The translations under genes were made by a program, and so were the position numbers. Of a DNA stretch of 64,000 bases, positions 18,918 to 28,303 are shown in pieces. The stretch covers positions 1-64,000 of the forward strand of contig NZ_JANZXA010000010.1 of assembly GCF_025153475.1 (NCBI RefSeq). The letters run 5' to 3'. The notes under the pieces were generated by a model. That model made no database searches and was not told the DNA's origin. It saw only the letters and a list, made by a program, of their open reading frames with translations. The stretch comes from Novosphingobium mangrovisedimenti (lineage in GTDB: Bacteria; Pseudomonadota; Alphaproteobacteria; Sphingomonadales; Sphingomonadaceae). Numbering within the stretch: position 1 is the first letter of the stretch; every line of letters starts with the position of its first letter.

Positions 18918-19835
18918 TTACTGCACGCGCACCGATTTCACGCCGCGCCGCTCGAGCTGATCCTGCACGCTGTCCTTGCCGGCCAGATGTCCCGCGCCGA
19001 CCGCGACGAAGACGGTGCCCGGAGTATCGAGCCGCTTCCTGAGCCACTTCGCCCAGGCCTTGTTGCGGTTGGTGAGCAGGACCTTGCGCAGTTTCGGATC
19101 GTCCTCTTCCTCGTTGAGCAGATCGGCAAGCTCGTCGGCCTTGCCCGCCTTCCACGCGGCGACCATCTTGCCAATATCGGACTGCACCGTCGGCATGGCC
19201 TCGACCACCTGGTCGAGATACCGGCGCTGGGTCTTCCCGGACAGGCCGTCGAACAGCGAGATCTGGTATTCGGCGGTTTCCAGCGCCTCGTTTTCCATGT
19301 GCCGGGCCTTGGCCCTTGCGCTGACCTGCGTATCGACGCCGCTTTCCAGATTGTAGCCGGCGACCTTGAGCGGGATCAGCGTCAGCATCAGCGCCGCGAA
19401 CCAGGCATCGTTCTTGTCGAACATCTGGGGCGGCAGTCCGATGGAACCCATGCCAGCCTCGTATGCGGCGCGTTCCTTGTCGGTAAGCGTTTCGCGCAGG
19501 GTCTTTCCATCCTCGCGCAGGCTCTTCTGCGCGATCATGCCCTGCGACTCCTGCGTCTTGTCGATCGGAATTTCGGTGACGAGTTCCCTGGAGGCATCGA
19601 AAGCAGCGGCAACCGGACCGGAGTACCAGGCGACATCTTCGGGCAGGATGTGGATCGTGCCGAACAGCCAGATCGTCGTGTCGTCATCCGCGACCTTCCA
19701 GAGCGCGGGACGTGCAGGCTGCGGGGCGCGGGCCTCTGTCGCGACGGGAGCGGCCTCGTCAGCGAGGGCGGGAACGGCGCCGACGAGCGCGAGCGCGCAA
19801 GTGGCAGGGCGAAGCCAGGTCTTGAGTAGGGTCAT
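18918..19835 (-). CDS. TraB/GumN family protein (first of a tandem pair)
   Basis: Like its downstream paralogue it shows [17 protein letters not shown] near the N-terminus and [26 protein letters not shown] at the C-terminus, the two GX2H sites expected to bind metal in this family. A signal peptide ([16 protein letters not shown]) has a standard signal peptidase I site and no lipobox. The ATG at 19835 is preferred because AAGG lies at the right distance; an ATG six bases earlier is possible. It is divergent from glyQ. Confidence 0.8.
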   Translation of the reverse strand: MTLLKTWLRPATCALALVGAVPALADEAAPVATEARAPQPARPALWKVADDDTTIWLFGTIHILPEDVAWYSGPVAAAFDASRELVTEIPIDKTQESQGMIAQKSLREDGKTLRETLTDKERAAYEAGMGSIGLPPQMFDKNDAWFAALMLTLIPLKVAGYNLESGVDTQVSARAKARHMENEALETAEYQISLFDGLSGKTQRRYLDQVVEAMPTVQSDIGKMVAAWKAGKADELADLLNEEEDDPKLRKVLLTNRNKAWAKWLRKRLDTPGTVFVAVGAGHLAGKDSVQDQLERRGVKSVRVQ

Positions 19836-19981
19836 GGACATTGCCTTGCGGGACAAAGGCCAAACAGCGCCTTAATGCAAGCCCGCATCCTGCTTTCGAT
19901 CGCTTGCTGGCAGCATGGCCTGTTGATTTGACCCGTCCGATCCGCCAAAGGCCGCGCAACCGCGAAATTGATGGAAATTTC

Positions 19982-20887
19982 ATGCCTACCGCTGCCAAAG
20001 AGCCGCTCAGCTTCCAGGACATGATCCTGACGCTCCATAATTTCTGGAGCGCGCAAGGGTGCCTGATCCTTCAGCCCTACGACATGCGCATGGGCGCGGG
20101 TACCTTCCACCCGGCAACGACGCTGCGCGCGCTCGGCCCCGAGCCCTGGAAAGCCGCCTACGTGCAGCCCTCGCGCCGCCCGACCGACGGTCGCTATGGC
20201 GAGAACCCGAACAGGCTCCAGCACTATTACCAGTATCAGGTGATCCTGAAGCCGAACCCGGAGAACCTGCAGGAACTCTACCTCGCCAGCCTGGCAGAGA
20301 TCGGCATCGATCCGCTCGCGCACGACATCCGCTTCGTCGAGGACGACTGGGAAAGCCCGACGCTGGGCGCCTGGGGGCTGGGCTGGGAAGTCTGGTGCGA
20401 CGGCATGGAAGTGACGCAGTTCACGTACTTCCAGCAGGTCGGCGGGTTCGACTGCAAGCCGGTCGCGGGCGAGCTGACCTACGGCCTCGAACGCCTCGCG
20501 ATGTACATCCAGGGCGTAGACTGGGTCTATGACCTGCGCTTCAACAACGAAGGCGTGAGCTACGGCGATGTCTTCCTCGCCAACGAACAGCAGCAGTCGA
20601 AGTACAACTTCGAGATTGCCGACACGGATTCGCTGTTCGCCGGCTTCAAGGCGGCAGAGGCCGAATGCATGCGCTGCATCGATGCCAAGATCCCGCTGGC
20701 GGCTTACGATCAGGCCATCGAGGCTTCGCACCTCTTCAACCTGCTGCAGGCGCGCGGCGTCATCTCTGTGCAGGAGCGCGCCAGCTACATCGGCCGCGTG
20801 CGCGATCTCGCCAAGGGTTCGTGCGAGGCCTGGATCGAAAAGAACAAGGATCAGTGGGAAGCCAAATTCCCCGGGTGGACCGTATGA
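19982..20887 (+). CDS. glyQ: Glycyl-tRNA synthetase alpha subunit
   Basis: The catalytic alpha subunit of the tetrameric class II GlyRS. Characteristic stretches are [59 protein letters not shown], and [19 protein letters not shown]. The 301-residue length is typical. It is followed, after a 135-base spacer holding a palindromic repeat, by glyS, the tRNA-binding beta subunit. Confidence 0.98.
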   Translation: MPTAAKEPLSFQDMILTLHNFWSAQGCLILQPYDMRMGAGTFHPATTLRALGPEPWKAAYVQPSRRPTDGRYGENPNRLQHYYQYQVILKPNPENLQELYLASLAEIGIDPLAHDIRFVEDDWESPTLGAWGLGWEVWCDGMEVTQFTYFQQVGGFDCKPVAGELTYGLERLAMYIQGVDWVYDLRFNNEGVSYGDVFLANEQQQSKYNFEIADTDSLFAGFKAAEAECMRCIDAKIPLAAYDQAIEASHLFNLLQARGVISVQERASYIGRVRDLAKGSCEAWIEKNKDQWEAKFPGWTV

Positions 20888-20904
20888 GGCTTGGCACGAA
20901 GGGA

Positions 20905-20982
20905 CTTCAACAAGCTCAGCCTGAGCGGGAAGGAGAAGTCGTTCTCACCCTCACTCCGCTCGTCCAGAGCCTGTCGAAGGAC
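20905..20982. repeat. REP-like inverted repeat between glyQ and glyS
   Basis: The pair CTTCAACAAGCTCAGCCTGAGCGG (split here: 20905-20928) and CCGCTCGTCCAGAGCCTGTCG plus AAGGAC (20956-20982) is an imperfect inverted repeat. I recognise the form (CTTCGACAAGCTCAGGACGAGCGG type) as a dispersed palindromic element of sphingomonads. It may form a stable hairpin in the glyQS message and alter the ratio of subunits. Confidence 0.75.
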
Positions 20983-21022
20983 GATGGCGCCTCCCTATCA
21001 ACCCGCGAACGGGCCAACTGAC

Positions 21023-23275
21023 ATGACCGACTTTCTTCTCGAACTGCGCTCCGAGGAAATTCCCGCCCGCATGCAGGCGGGCGCGCGTGCCGATCTGGAA
21101 AAGCTGTTCCGCAAGGAAATGGCCGCTGCCGGCGTCGCGCTGGGCGCGGTCACCGTGTGGTCCACCCCGCGTCGTCTGGCCCTGATCGCCAAGGACCTGC
21201 CGGATAGCACCGAAGCGGTCCGCGAGGAGACCAAGGGCCCTGCCACCAGCGCGCCCAAACAGGCGCTTGAAGGCTTCCTGCGCAAGACGGGCCTGACCAG
21301 GGACCAGCTCGAAGTGCGCGAGCTCAAGGGCAAGGACACGTACTTCGCTGTCGTCGAAAAGCCGGGCCGGGCGGTGAAGGACGTTCTGGCCGAGGCGATC
21401 CCGGCGATCGTGCGCGCGTTCCCCTGGCCCAAGTCCCAGCGCTGGGGCAAGGCATCGATCAGCACCGAGTCGCTGCGCTGGGTGCGCCCGCTTTCGGGCA
21501 TTGTCGCCATTCTGGGCGAAGACCTCGTCGAATGCGAAGTGGGCGACATTGCCTCGGGCTTCGCCACGAAGGGCCACCGCTTCCACCACCCCGATGAAAT
21601 CACCATCGGCAGCGCGCACGACTATGCCGACAAGCTGCGCGCCTGCCACGTTCTGGTGAACCACGAGGAACGGCAGGACATCGTGCGCGAAAAGGCGCGC
21701 GAAGCTGCCGCCGCCGCCGGCCTGACGCTGGTCGAGGACGAAGGTCTGGTGATCGAGAACGCCGGCCTGACCGAATGGCCGGTGCCGCTGCTCGGCCGCT
21801 TCGACGAGGCCTTCCTCGAAGTGCCGCCCGAAGTGATCCAGCTCACCGCGCGCGTGAACCAGAAGTACTTCGTGTGCGAGCAGGACGGCAAGTTGGCCAA
21901 TGCCTTCGTCTGCACCGCCAATATCGACGCCAGCGATGGCGGCGAGGCGATTGTCGCGGGCAACCGCAAGGTGCTCGCCGCCCGCCTGTCCGACGCGCGC
22001 TTCTTCTGGGAGCAGGACAAGAAGACGCCGCTTTCGGTCCACGCCGAAAAGCTGGGTCGCATCACCTTCCACGAGAAGCTGGGCACTGTCGCCGACAAGG
22101 TCGAGCGCGTGGCCAAGTTGGCAAGGTGGCTGGTGGAAACCGGGATCGTCACCCCAGCGAAGGCTGGGGGCGCTGGCAACGACCGCGCTACCTCGCCAAC
22201 GGTCCCAGCCTTCGCTGGGACGACGGAAGAATTGGCCGATCAGGCTGAACTCGCCGCGCATTTGTGCAAGGCCGATCTCGTCACCGAGATGGTCGGCGAG
22301 TTCCCCGAACTGCAGGGCCTGATGGGCGGCTACTACGCCCGCGCCGAGGGCCTGCCTGATGCTGTGGCTGATGCCATCCGCGATCATTACAAGCCGGTGG
22401 GGCAGGGCGATGAGGTGCCGACCGCGCCGGTGACGGTAGCGGTATCGCTGGCGGATAAACTAGATACTTTGGCGAATTTCTTTGCCGAGGACATGCCACC
22501 GACTGGTTCCAAAGATCCCTTTGCGCTCCGGCGTGCTGCGCTGGCGGTAATCTCGATCATCCTTCAGAATGGTTTGCGGTTTCGTCTTGAACGAGTGTTA
22601 CTTGCCTCTTGTGGCGATGATCTGGTCAAGTTTGAAAAGATCTTTTTCGGCAAGGTAGAGCTGAATCTTGCGTCCTTCTTCGCCGACCGCCTCAAGGTCC
22701 AGCAGAAGGAAGCCGGCGTTCGCCACGACCTGATCGACGCGGTCTTCGCGCTCGGCGGGGAGGACGATCTGGTCCGCCTGCTCGCCCGCGTCCATGCGCT
22801 GCAGGCCTTCGTCGAGACCGAGGACGGCACCAACCTTCTCGCCGGCTACAAGCGCGCCGCCAATATCCTCAAGAAGGAGGATTGGAAGGGCGTGCCGGCC
22901 AGCACCGGCACGGTGATCGAGCGTACCGGCGACGAGGACCCGCTCGAAAACGTCGACGATCCCGATATGCGCGATGTCTACGCGGCCGAGATCGAGGCGC
23001 AGAAAACGCTTTCCTACACGCCCGAAGCGGCGGAAAAGGCCCTGATCGATGCGCTCGACAGCGCCGCGCCGCAGGCCGCCGACGCGGTCGCGAAGGAAGA
23101 CTTCGCAGGTGCAATGGCTGCACTCGCCACCCTGCGCAATCCGATAGATGCCTTCTTCGCCGAAGTTACGGTAAACGACCCCGATCCGGTCAAGCGCGAT
23201 ACCCGTTTCGCATTGCTTGATACTTTTCGTGTTGCAGTGCACAATGTTGCTGACTTCTCGCGGATTGGGGGCTAG
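21023..23275 (+). CDS. glyS: Glycyl-tRNA synthetase beta subunit, with an inserted repeat-derived peptide
   Basis: The beta subunit binds tRNA-Gly. The start MTDFLLELRSEEIPARMQAGA at 21023 is the family N-terminus; GlyS signatures such as RIGTVADKVERVAKLARW-like and LCKADLVTEMVGEFPELQG are clear. The 750 residues exceed the usual ~690. Part of the excess is about 25 residues (IVTPAKAGGAGNDRATSP then TVPAFAGTT) encoded by a palindromic repeat in frame at about 22148-22224. A segment near 22400-22670 uses AT-richer codons than the rest. Both oddities leave the frame open. The gene is presumably essential, so the insert must be tolerated. Confidence 0.96.
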   Translation: MTDFLLELRSEEIPARMQAGARADLEKLFRKEMAAAGVALGAVTVWSTPRRLALIAKDLPDSTEAVREETKGPATSAPKQALEGFLRKTGLTRDQLEVRELKGKDTYFAVVEKPGRAVKDVLAEAIPAIVRAFPWPKSQRWGKASISTESLRWVRPLSGIVAILGEDLVECEVGDIASGFATKGHRFHHPDEITIGSAHDYADKLRACHVLVNHEERQDIVREKAREAAAAAGLTLVEDEGLVIENAGLTEWPVPLLGRFDEAFLEVPPEVIQLTARVNQKYFVCEQDGKLANAFVCTANIDASDGGEAIVAGNRKVLAARLSDARFFWEQDKKTPLSVHAEKLGRITFHEKLGTVADKVERVAKLARWLVETGIVTPAKAGGAGNDRATSPTVPAFAGTTEELADQAELAAHLCKADLVTEMVGEFPELQGLMGGYYARAEGLPDAVADAIRDHYKPVGQGDEVPTAPVTVAVSLADKLDTLANFFAEDMPPTGSKDPFALRRAALAVISIILQNGLRFRLERVLLASCGDDLVKFEKIFFGKVELNLASFFADRLKVQQKEAGVRHDLIDAVFALGGEDDLVRLLARVHALQAFVETEDGTNLLAGYKRAANILKKEDWKGVPASTGTVIERTGDEDPLENVDDPDMRDVYAAEIEAQKTLSYTPEAAEKALIDALDSAAPQAADAVAKEDFAGAMAALATLRNPIDAFFAEVTVNDPDPVKRDTRFALLDTFRVAVHNVADFSRIGG
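22148..22224. repeat. Palindromic repeat inside the glyS coding region
   Basis: Two 16-base sequences, CCCAGCGAAGGCTGGG (within 22148-22170) and CCCAGCCTTCGCTGGG (within 22203-22224), are exact reverse complements and each is also a hairpin. The outer bases GTCACC and GACGAC extend the unit. This is the usual build of dispersed sphingomonad palindromes of roughly 80-100 bases. It is read through in frame with no stop. Confidence 0.85.
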
Positions 23276-23334
23276 TGAGCGCCTCACGTTCCACGAGACA
23301 ATCTCCAGAAGAAACCAGGAAAGCCAGGGGGAAT

Positions 23335-25998
23335 ATGATCAGGCAGGTCTATACGTTCGGTGGTGGCGTCCAACACGACGATCCGCGCGCGAAGGACAAG
23401 GTGATCACTGGCGGCAAGGGCTCGAACCTTGCCGAGATGGCCGGGATCGGCCTGCCGGTTCCTCCCGGTTTCACGATCACGACCGAAGAGTGCGTGAAGT
23501 ACCTCGCCGAAGGCGGCGACTTCTCCGATGCGCTCCGGGCCGATGTCGCCGAAGCGCTGACGCACATCGAAAAGACCGTGGGCAAGACCTTCGGTAACGC
23601 GGCGGACCCGCTGCTGGTCTCGGTCCGCTCGGGCGCGCGCGTCTCGATGCCGGGCATGATGGACACCGTCCTCAATCTCGGCCTCAACGACGAGACGGTC
23701 GAGGGCCTGGCCAGTGTCTCGGGCGACGACCGCTTTGCCTGGGACAGCTACCGCCGCTTCGTCCAGATGTATTCCGACGTCGTTCTCGGCCTTGAGCACC
23801 ACCTCTTCGAGGAAGCGCTCGAGATCGCCAAGGAAGACAACGGCTACATGAACGACGTCGAGCTTTCGGCCGACGACTGGCGCAAGATCGTGGCCCAGTA
23901 CAAGGGCATCGTCGAAACCGAACTGGGCCGTCCGTTCCCGCAGGACGTCAACGAACAGCTCTGGGGCGCGATCCGCGCTGTGTTCGATTCCTGGGATTCG
24001 GACCGCGCCAAGGTCTACCGCCGTCTCAACGACATTCCCGGCGACTGGGGCACGGCCGTCAACGTGCAGGCCATGGTCTTCGGCAACATGGGCGACACTT
24101 CGGCCACCGGCGTTGCCTTCACCCGCGACCCGGCGACCGGCGAAAAGGCCTATTACGGCGAGTGGCTGGTCAATGCGCAGGGCGAGGACGTCGTCGCCGG
24201 CATCCGCACGCCGCAGTACCTGACCAAGGCCGCGCGCGAAAAGGCCGGGGCGACGGCGCTGTCGATGGAAGAATCGATGCCCAATGCCTATGGCGAGCTG
24301 GCTGCGGTCTTCGAACTGCTCGAAAAGCACTACCGCGACATGCAGGACATCGAGTTCACGGTGCAGCAGGGCAAGCTGTGGATGCTGCAGACCCGCTCGG
24401 GCAAGCGCACCGCCAAGGCCGCGCTCAAGATGGCCGTGGACATGGTCGGCGAAGGGCTGATCGACGAACAGGCCGCGATCCGGCGCGTCGATCCCATGGC
24501 GCTCGACCAGCTCCTGCACCCCACGCTTGATCCCAAGGCCCCGCGCGACATTCTCGGCCGCGGCCTGCCGGCATCGCCGGGCGCGGCCTCGGGTGCGATC
24601 GTGCTCGATGCCGACACCGCCGAAAAGCGCGCGGAAATGGGCGAGGCGGTGATCCTCGTGCGCGTCGAAACGTCGCCGGAAGACATCCATGGCATGCACG
24701 CGGCCAAGGGCATCCTCACCGCACGCGGCGGCATGACCAGCCACGCCGCCGTGGTGGCGCGCGGCATGGGCCGTCCCTGCGTCTCGGGCGCATCCAGCCT
24801 GTCGATCGACATGAAGACCCGCACGCTCAAGATGGGCAACCGCTCGCTGAAGGAAGGCGATGTCATCACGCTCGACGGCGCCAGCGGCGACATCATGGCC
24901 GGCGAAGTGCCGACCATCGAGCCCGAACTCGCCGGCGACTTCGGCACGCTCATGACCTGGGCGGACAAGCACCGCCGCATGAAAGTGCGCACCAACGCCG
25001 AAACGCCCGCCGACTGCAAGATGGCCCGCCAGTTCGGTGCAGAGGGCATCGGCCTGTGCCGGACCGAGCACATGTTCTTCGAGGCCGGCCGCATCTCGGC
25101 CGTGCGCCAGATGATCCTCGCCGAGGACGAGGCCGGCCGTCGTGCCGCGCTCGAAAAGCTGCTGCCCGAACAGCGCGCCGATTTCCAGGCGATCTTCGAG
25201 GTCATGGCGGGCCTGCCGGTGACCATCCGCCTGCTCGATCCGCCACTGCACGAGTTCCTGCCCCATGCGGACGAGGAATTCGCGGAACTCTCCGAGAGCA
25301 TCGGCATCGGCGTGGAAACGCTCAAGCGCCGTGCCGGTGAACTGCATGAGTTCAACCCGATGCTCGGACATCGCGGTTGCCGTCTCGGGATCACGTTCCC
25401 CGAGATCTACGAGATGCAGGCGCGGGCCATTTTCGAGGCCGCGTGCGATGTGGCCGATGCCAGCGGCGAGGCGCCGGTGCCCGAAGTGATGATCCCGCTC
25501 GTCGCCACGAAGCGCGAACTGCAGATCCTCAAGAAGGTCGTCGACGATACCGCAGCCAAGGTCTTCGCCGAGAAGGGCCGTACGCTCGAATACATGGTCG
25601 GAACCATGATCGAGCTGCCGCGTGCCGCACTGATGGCGGGCGAGATCGCCGAGGAAGCCAAGTTCTTCTCGTTCGGCACCAACGACCTGACGCAGACGAC
25701 GCTGGGCGTCAGCCGCGACGATGCCGCGCGCTTCCTCAGCCCCTATGTCGAAAAGGGCATCTATCCGCGCGACCCGTTCGTCAGCCTCGATGTCGAGGGT
25801 GTCGGCCAGCTCGTGGAACTGGGCGCCGAGCGCGGCCGGGCCACTTATGCCGATCTCAAGCTCGGTATCTGCGGTGAACACGGCGGCGATCCAGCCTCGA
25901 TCGCCTTCTGCGAGAAGGTGGGCCTCGATTACGTCAGCGCCTCGCCCTACCGCGTGCCGATCGCCAGGCTGGCCGCGGCACAGGCTGCGCTGGGCTAA
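23335..25998 (+). CDS. ppdK: Pyruvate, phosphate dikinase
   Basis: PPDK interconverts pyruvate, ATP and phosphate with PEP, AMP and pyrophosphate. The 887 residues have the N-terminal ATP-grasp domain (GGKGSNLAEMAGIGLPVPPGF), the phosphohistidine domain with GGMTSHAAVVARGMGRPCV (His near residue 468) and the PEP/pyruvate barrel with GTNDLTQTTLG and GICGEHGGDP (Cys near 845). The ATG at 23335 has an AGGGGGA site; an earlier in-frame GTG adds 20 residues with no family similarity. No PPDK regulatory protein gene is seen nearby. Confidence 0.97.
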   Translation: MIRQVYTFGGGVQHDDPRAKDKVITGGKGSNLAEMAGIGLPVPPGFTITTEECVKYLAEGGDFSDALRADVAEALTHIEKTVGKTFGNAADPLLVSVRSGARVSMPGMMDTVLNLGLNDETVEGLASVSGDDRFAWDSYRRFVQMYSDVVLGLEHHLFEEALEIAKEDNGYMNDVELSADDWRKIVAQYKGIVETELGRPFPQDVNEQLWGAIRAVFDSWDSDRAKVYRRLNDIPGDWGTAVNVQAMVFGNMGDTSATGVAFTRDPATGEKAYYGEWLVNAQGEDVVAGIRTPQYLTKAAREKAGATALSMEESMPNAYGELAAVFELLEKHYRDMQDIEFTVQQGKLWMLQTRSGKRTAKAALKMAVDMVGEGLIDEQAAIRRVDPMALDQLLHPTLDPKAPRDILGRGLPASPGAASGAIVLDADTAEKRAEMGEAVILVRVETSPEDIHGMHAAKGILTARGGMTSHAAVVARGMGRPCVSGASSLSIDMKTRTLKMGNRSLKEGDVITLDGASGDIMAGEVPTIEPELAGDFGTLMTWADKHRRMKVRTNAETPADCKMARQFGAEGIGLCRTEHMFFEAGRISAVRQMILAEDEAGRRAALEKLLPEQRADFQAIFEVMAGLPVTIRLLDPPLHEFLPHADEEFAELSESIGIGVETLKRRAGELHEFNPMLGHRGCRLGITFPEIYEMQARAIFEAACDVADASGEAPVPEVMIPLVATKRELQILKKVVDDTAAKVFAEKGRTLEYMVGTMIELPRAALMAGEIAEEAKFFSFGTNDLTQTTLGVSRDDAARFLSPYVEKGIYPRDPFVSLDVEGVGQLVELGAERGRATYADLKLGICGEHGGDPASIAFCEKVGLDYVSASPYRVPIARLAAAQAALG

Positions 25999-26016
25999 CG
26001 CCTGCTGGGCTGGAAG

Positions 26017-26775
26017 TCAGCGCTTCCAGCCCGACAGCGTGAGGATCTCGAAACGTTCAACCGTGCGGCCGTCCTCACCGGCGGCAGCAAAGGCATCGCG
26101 CGCCCGCGCGATAGCATCCTTGCCCAGATGCGGGCCAGGGTCGGCAAGGACATTGCTCAGGCCCTGCGCGCGCAAATCGCCGACAAGGCGGTCCAGCTTG
26201 CGGAACGCGACCTGCAGTGGCCGCTGGTCGATCACCGGATCGGCGAACAGCGTGCGTTGCAGCAACTGCCCGCCCGCCCGCACGTCGATGGCAGGATGCA
26301 AACGCGGGGAAGGGCGATCGCCGTCGACGGCCAGCATGACGTCGCGCAGCACGGGCAGACTGCCTGACGACGGGAAACTCGCGATCATCATTCCGCCCGC
26401 CGCCAATGCCTTGCGGATATGGACGAGAGCGCCCGGCACGTCGTTGACGGTGTCGAGGCAGCCAAGGCTGACAATGAGATCGAAACCTTCGAACGGGTAG
26501 GGCTGTTCCTCGGCAAAGCCGTCGGCCGGTTCCACTTCCGTCACGGCCACGCCTTGTGCTGTCAGGGCCCGGGCAAGCGCATGGCTGTAGTCTCCGATCA
26601 CAAGCGCGGTCTTCGGCTCGAAGCGCAGGAAGGCTAGGCGCTCCTGCACGTCCTCGACCATGTCGTCGATCAGGTAGCGGGGGGCATCCGGCAAAGCCTG
26701 CAGTGCCAGCATGCGGCGACGGACCGCAAGGCGACGGTGCGAGGAGAAAATACGGGGGGGTGCTTTGGTAGCCAT
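26017..26775 (-). CDS. SAM-dependent methyltransferase, NDUFAF5/BioC-like
   Basis: A 252-residue class I methyltransferase. The N-terminus PPRIFSSHRRLAVRRRM is the mark of alphaproteobacterial relatives of the mitochondrial complex I factor NDUFAF5. The nucleotide-binding region is VIGDYSHALARALTAQG, followed by FDLIVSLGCLDTVNDVPGALVHIRKAL. The start ATG at 26775 is chosen from that N-terminus. It converges with ppdK and is divergent from comF, 74 bases away. The target is unknown; BioC-like or complex I-related activity are both possible. Confidence 0.82.
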   Translation of the reverse strand: MATKAPPRIFSSHRRLAVRRRMLALQALPDAPRYLIDDMVEDVQERLAFLRFEPKTALVIGDYSHALARALTAQGVAVTEVEPADGFAEEQPYPFEGFDLIVSLGCLDTVNDVPGALVHIRKALAAGGMMIASFPSSGSLPVLRDVMLAVDGDRPSPRLHPAIDVRAGGQLLQRTLFADPVIDQRPLQVAFRKLDRLVGDLRAQGLSNVLADPGPHLGKDAIARARDAFAAAGEDGRTVERFEILTLSGWKR

Positions 26776-26849
26776 GGGGACGCCCTGCCGCGTCGATGAA
26801 ATCCTTGCAACCGCTTGTCGCACTCCGCGGTTGCGATAGCATTGCCCGC

Positions 26850-27590
26850 ATGTCCCTCGCCAAGGCTCTGGCACCGCTTGTCGACCTTGTCTTTCCGCCG
26901 CGTTGCCCGCTCTGCGGTGAGGGCATCGGCGCGCAAACCGGCTTGTGCCCGGCCTGCTGGAGCGACCTCGTCATTCCCGGCGAACCGGCTTGCGTGAAAT
27001 GCGGCCGTCCCTTTGCCGAAGGCATTCCCGAAGGTGCGACTTGCGCGCCTTGTCTCGGAGAGCCGCCCCGACATAACGGCATAGCGGCAGCCACGCTCTA
27101 CAACGACGCGTCCCGCAAGCTGGTGCTCGCGCTCAAGCATGGCAATCGCATTTCGCTTGCGCCGATGATGGCGGGATTGATGACGCCCAAGCTGGCATTC
27201 GTCGACGCGGACTGGCTGATCGTGCCGGTGCCGCTCCACCGCTGGCGGATATGGAAGCGCGGGTTCAATCAGGCCGCCGAGCTGGGCCGCCATATCGCAC
27301 GTCGTACGGGCGCGCGCCTCGCTGTCGATGCGCTCGCACGCGGCAAGGCCACGCCATCGCTTGGAGGACTGGGCAAGAAGGCGCGCAAACGCATGCTTTC
27401 CGGCGCGATCAAGGTCCGACCGGGCCGTGCGGCCATGCTGAGGGGCGCATCCGTCATCCTCGTCGACGACGTATTGACGAGCGGCGCTACCAGCAACGCC
27501 TGCGTGTCGGCCCTGAAACGGGCCGGTGCCGGAAAAGTGATCGTTGCTTGCTTCGCGCGCGTTCTGGACGAGGCATTGGATGGTCCCTGA
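26850..27590 (+). CDS. ComF family phosphoribosyltransferase-like protein
   Basis: 246 residues with an N-terminal double zinc finger (CPLCGEG, CPAC, CVKCGRPF, CAPC) and a C-terminal phosphoribosyltransferase fold with the PRPP loop VILVDDVLTSGATSNAC. The VPVPLHRWRIWKRGFNQA stretch is a family hallmark. ComF relatives act in DNA uptake or DNA metabolism in some bacteria; the enzyme activity of this family is unclear. Start chosen at MSLAKALAPLVD; an upstream ATG at 26796 is also in frame. Confidence 0.9.
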   Translation: MSLAKALAPLVDLVFPPRCPLCGEGIGAQTGLCPACWSDLVIPGEPACVKCGRPFAEGIPEGATCAPCLGEPPRHNGIAAATLYNDASRKLVLALKHGNRISLAPMMAGLMTPKLAFVDADWLIVPVPLHRWRIWKRGFNQAAELGRHIARRTGARLAVDALARGKATPSLGGLGKKARKRMLSGAIKVRPGRAAMLRGASVILVDDVLTSGATSNACVSALKRAGAGKVIVACFARVLDEALDGP

Positions 27591-27925
27591 AACGAAAACG
27601 CCCGGAACCATTTCGGTTCCGGGCGTCCTCGTGACGAAACTCCTGGACCCTGCAAGCAGTTCGACGACCCCCTGGCTGTCGTCTGGCCCGATCCCTCATC
27701 TGCTCGATCGGGTGGCAAAACCGACACCGACCGAAAATCCCCGAACCATGGCGCTTGTATGTCAGCGACCTGTAGGTCAGAAGCAGCCCCCCAGCTGCAA
27801 GGACACGTTCCACCGAAACCGGGTTGTTGAAAAGGGAAATCACGCCAATGCGTGGATTTTGCTCCTCAGCTGTGGTTATCGTGCAACATTAAAATTTTGA
27901 AATCCTAATTGAGGAAATCTCTGGA
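27591..27925. other. 335-base gene-free stretch, structured, before hisI
   Basis: No protein gene is supported. The stretch begins with a terminator-like hairpin and holds several stems on the minus strand: CCCGATC/GATCGGG (27685-27714 region), GACGAC/GTCGTC and CTGC/GCAG. The last 60 bases are AT-rich and lead into hisI, with GAGGA 10 bases before its ATG. A small RNA on the minus strand ending at the hairpin is possible. Confidence 0.4.
27592..27625 (-). terminator. Hairpin terminator, best read on the minus strand
   Basis: A perfect 11-bp stem CGCCCGGAACC/GGTTCCGGGCG (27599-27625) follows the comF stop. The T-run TTTTCGTTT lies on the minus-strand side, so it terminates minus-strand transcription best; on the plus strand it may still act as a weak comF terminator. 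Confidence 0.7.
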
Positions 27926-28303
27926 ATGACTGATGCGTCCACCGCCGAGCGTGAACTTGGAACCACCTTCATGCCGCGCTTCGATGCCCAGGGTCTGCTC
28001 ATCGCGATCGCGGTCGATTCGGTCACGAAAGACATCCTGATGGTTGCCTTCATGGATGCCGAGGCCTTGCAGAAGACCCGCGAGACGGGCCTTGCACACT
28101 TCCACTCCCGCTCGCGCGGCAAGCTCTGGCTGAAGGGGGAAACCTCCGGGCATTTTCTGCGGGTCGAGCAAATCCTGGTCGATTGCGATCAGGATGCTTT
28201 GCAGTTGATGGTGAGGCCGGAAGGGCCCGCCTGCCACACCGGGGCTCGCAGTTGCTTCTACCGCAGCCTTGACGGCGATTCGCTGGTGAAAATCGCGCCG
28301 TAA
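27926..28303 (+). CDS. hisI: Phosphoribosyl-AMP cyclohydrolase
   Basis: HisI opens the purine ring of phosphoribosyl-AMP, the third step of histidine synthesis. The 125-residue single-domain protein shows HFHSRSRGKLWLKGETSGH, the metal-binding DCDQDAL and ACHTGARSCFYR. No HisE domain is fused, as usual in alphaproteobacteria. It stands apart from other his genes in this window. Confidence 0.97.
   Translation: MTDASTAERELGTTFMPRFDAQGLLIAIAVDSVTKDILMVAFMDAEALQKTRETGLAHFHSRSRGKLWLKGETSGHFLRVEQILVDCDQDALQLMVRPEGPACHTGARSCFYRSLDGDSLVKIAP

Noticed and set aside
23284..25881. An 865-codon open frame opposite ppdK
   Set aside because: Long antisense frames are common opposite high-GC genes; the protein is rich in His, Arg and Asp with no family features, while ppdK is certain.
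27591..27843. 6S RNA or SRP RNA as identity of the structured region before hisI
   Set aside because: The usual neighbours (zapA and fthC for 6S) are absent and the conserved SRP loop (GGAAGCAGCC form) is not present.
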